A DNA stretch of 5,946 bases. Origin: Thermoplasmata archaeon (GTDB lineage: Archaea > Thermoplasmatota > Thermoplasmata > Thermoplasmatales > Thermoplasmataceae). The position numbers were made by a program, and so were the translations under genes. Shown here in pieces: positions 5,011-5,946 of the stretch. The DNA is taken from contig JAKAAK010000201.1 of NCBI GenBank assembly GCA_021797025.1, positions 1-5,946 on the forward strand. The letters run 5' to 3'. The notes under the pieces are model-generated. The model was not told the DNA's origin, ran no database searches, and worked only from the letters and a program-made list of their open reading frames with translations. Positions within the stretch are counted from its first letter, which is position 1; the number at the start of each line of letters is the position of its first letter.

Positions 5011-5946
5011 TGTTCTGGTAATCGGTGCAGGTCCTGCAGGAAGTTCCGCAGCAAGATATTCCGCAAGATATGGTTTGAAGACCCTTATGGTAGAAAAGCG
5101 GCCGGATATAGGTTCTCCTGTAAGATGCGGTGAGGGTGTGTCAAAGGCATGGATGCCAGAAGTGGATTTGAAGCCTGAACAGCACTGGATTTCGGACGAG
5201 GTCAAGGGTGCAAGAATTTATGGTCCTTCCGAGAAAAAGCCTATTATACTTGGAGCAGAAAGCGCAGGCAATGAGGTGGGCTTTGTTGTTGAACGTGATA
5301 AGTTTGATAAGCATATAGCTACATTAGCGGCTACCGAGGGTGCAGATATATGGATAAAATCACCAGCAACTTCCGTAATAAAGGAAGGAAACCGCGTTGT
5401 AGGCGCCAAAATAAGGCATAACGGTGAGGAAGTCGAAGTCAGGGCGAAGATGGTAATAGCAGCCGACGGTTTCGAAAGTGAATTTTCAAGGTGGGCTGGG
5501 CTGAAATCACCCATACTGAAGAAAAATGATATAATATCTGCACTGGAATACAGAATGGAGAATGTGGACTCAAATGAGGATTTCACAGATTTCTATTTAG
5601 GTTCAATAGCACCTGCAGGTTATCTGTGGGTATTTCCAAAAGGTCCCCATGAGGCAAATGTGGGAATCGGTGTAACCATAACAAGAATGAAGGATCGCCT
5701 TGATGTTAAAAACTATCTTGATTCATGGATAAAATCTCATCCGGGATACAGCAAGGGACGCATAATACAGCAGATAAGCGGTGGAGTTTCAGTGAACAAG
5801 GTAAAGGATAAGATGAGCATTCCCGGACTTCTGGCAATAGGAGATGCTGCAAGGCTTATAGACCCCATAACAGGTGGAGGCATAGCCAACGGAATGATTT
5901 CCGGTAAATTTGCCGCACAGGTCTCTAAAAAAGCCATAGAGGAAAA
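4997..5946 (+). CDS. Geranylgeranyl reductase (digeranylgeranylglycerophospholipid reductase), C-terminus missing
   Basis: FAD enzyme that saturates the double bonds of geranylgeranyl chains in archaeal ether lipids, acting at the membrane. The frame stays open to the right edge; 316 residues are present of roughly 400 usual for the family. The N-terminus has the FAD-binding Rossmann motif G10-A-G-P-A-G15 and E33 at the end of the second strand. R43-C44-G-E-G47 in the context G-S-P-V-R-C is the conserved cysteine loop of this family. A156-D-G158 is the second flavin motif. P206-A-G-Y-L-W-V-F-P214 matches the P-x-x-Y-x-W-x-F-P substrate-site signature of geranylgeranyl reductases. G282-D-A-A285 followed by P290-I-T-G-G-G-I binds the FAD ribityl/phosphate. 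Start ATG at 4997 has a good Shine-Dalgarno and overlaps the ferredoxin stop, so the two are probably translated together. The close homologue of known structure is the Thermoplasma acidophilum enzyme. Other FAD-dependent hydroxylase-like family members are less likely given the Y-x-W-x-F-P motif. Confidence 0.92.
   Translation, partial: MLNYDVLVIGAGPAGSSAARYSARYGLKTLMVEKRPDIGSPVRCGEGVSKAWMPEVDLKPEQHWISDEVKGARIYGPSEKKPIILGAESAGNEVGFVVERDKFDKHIATLAATEGADIWIKSPATSVIKEGNRVVGAKIRHNGEEVEVRAKMVIAADGFESEFSRWAGLKSPILKKNDIISALEYRMENVDSNEDFTDFYLGSIAPAGYLWVFPKGPHEANVGIGVTITRMKDRLDVKNYLDSWIKSHPGYSKGRIIQQISGGVSVNKVKDKMSIPGLLAIGDAARLIDPITGGGIANGMISGKFAAQVSKKAIEE

Noticed and set aside
5218..5586. 122-codon minus-strand open frame inside the reductase gene
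   Set aside because: Serine-rich shadow of the geranylgeranyl reductase frame, which carries all the family motifs.
1..5946. Mobile elements, CRISPR arrays, tRNA or rRNA genes
   Set aside because: No transposase or integrase, no regularly spaced repeats, no terminal inverted repeats with target duplications and no tRNA-like cloverleaf were seen; almost all of the sequence is accounted for by metabolic genes.

Overview
The window looks like chromosomal DNA of a moderately AT-rich archaeon, most likely of the Thermoplasmatales (Ferroplasma/Thermoplasma-like). Three things point there. A geranylgeranyl reductase for archaeal lipid saturation sits behind its own ferredoxin. Several first genes have a TATA box about 25 nt before the start codon and no Shine-Dalgarno motif, as in leaderless archaeal transcripts. 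ATA and AGG/AGA codons are used heavily. The taxon is inferred from these traits, not from a database match.

Layout: (1) 1-106, minus strand, is the N-terminus of an amino-acid-kinase protein, probably aspartokinase, cut by the left edge and with its own TATA box. (2) 107-242 is a short spacer with a perfect 15-bp palindrome. (3) 243-2847, minus strand, is a two-gene operon, glcD then glcF, overlapping by 14 nt; it encodes a flavin 2-hydroxyacid dehydrogenase and its Fe-S partner. (4) 2848-2936 is a compact divergent promoter region. (5) 2937-4292, plus strand, is an MFS transporter. (6) 4253-4666, minus strand, is moaE, overlapping the 3' end of the transporter gene tail to tail by 40 bp. 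(7) 4667-4800 holds the moaE and ferredoxin promoters, an inverted repeat and a doubtful 27-codon ORF. (8) 4801-5946, plus strand, is a 2[4Fe-4S] ferredoxin followed by the geranylgeranyl reductase, overlapping by 14 nt; the reductase is cut by the right edge.

How the genes fit together: the transporter and GlcD/GlcF plausibly form one unit that imports a 2-hydroxy acid (lactate or glycolate type) and oxidises it, passing electrons from FAD through Fe-S clusters to the quinone pool. The ferredoxin and reductase form a second unit that saturates the isoprenoid chains of membrane lipids. MoaE serves molybdenum-cofactor synthesis and is functionally separate.

I see no wholly new system, mobile element, CRISPR array or RNA gene. 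The most notable points are a GlcF whose first CCG domain has lost every cluster-binding cysteine, a ferredoxin apparently dedicated to the lipid reductase, and several operator-like palindromes.
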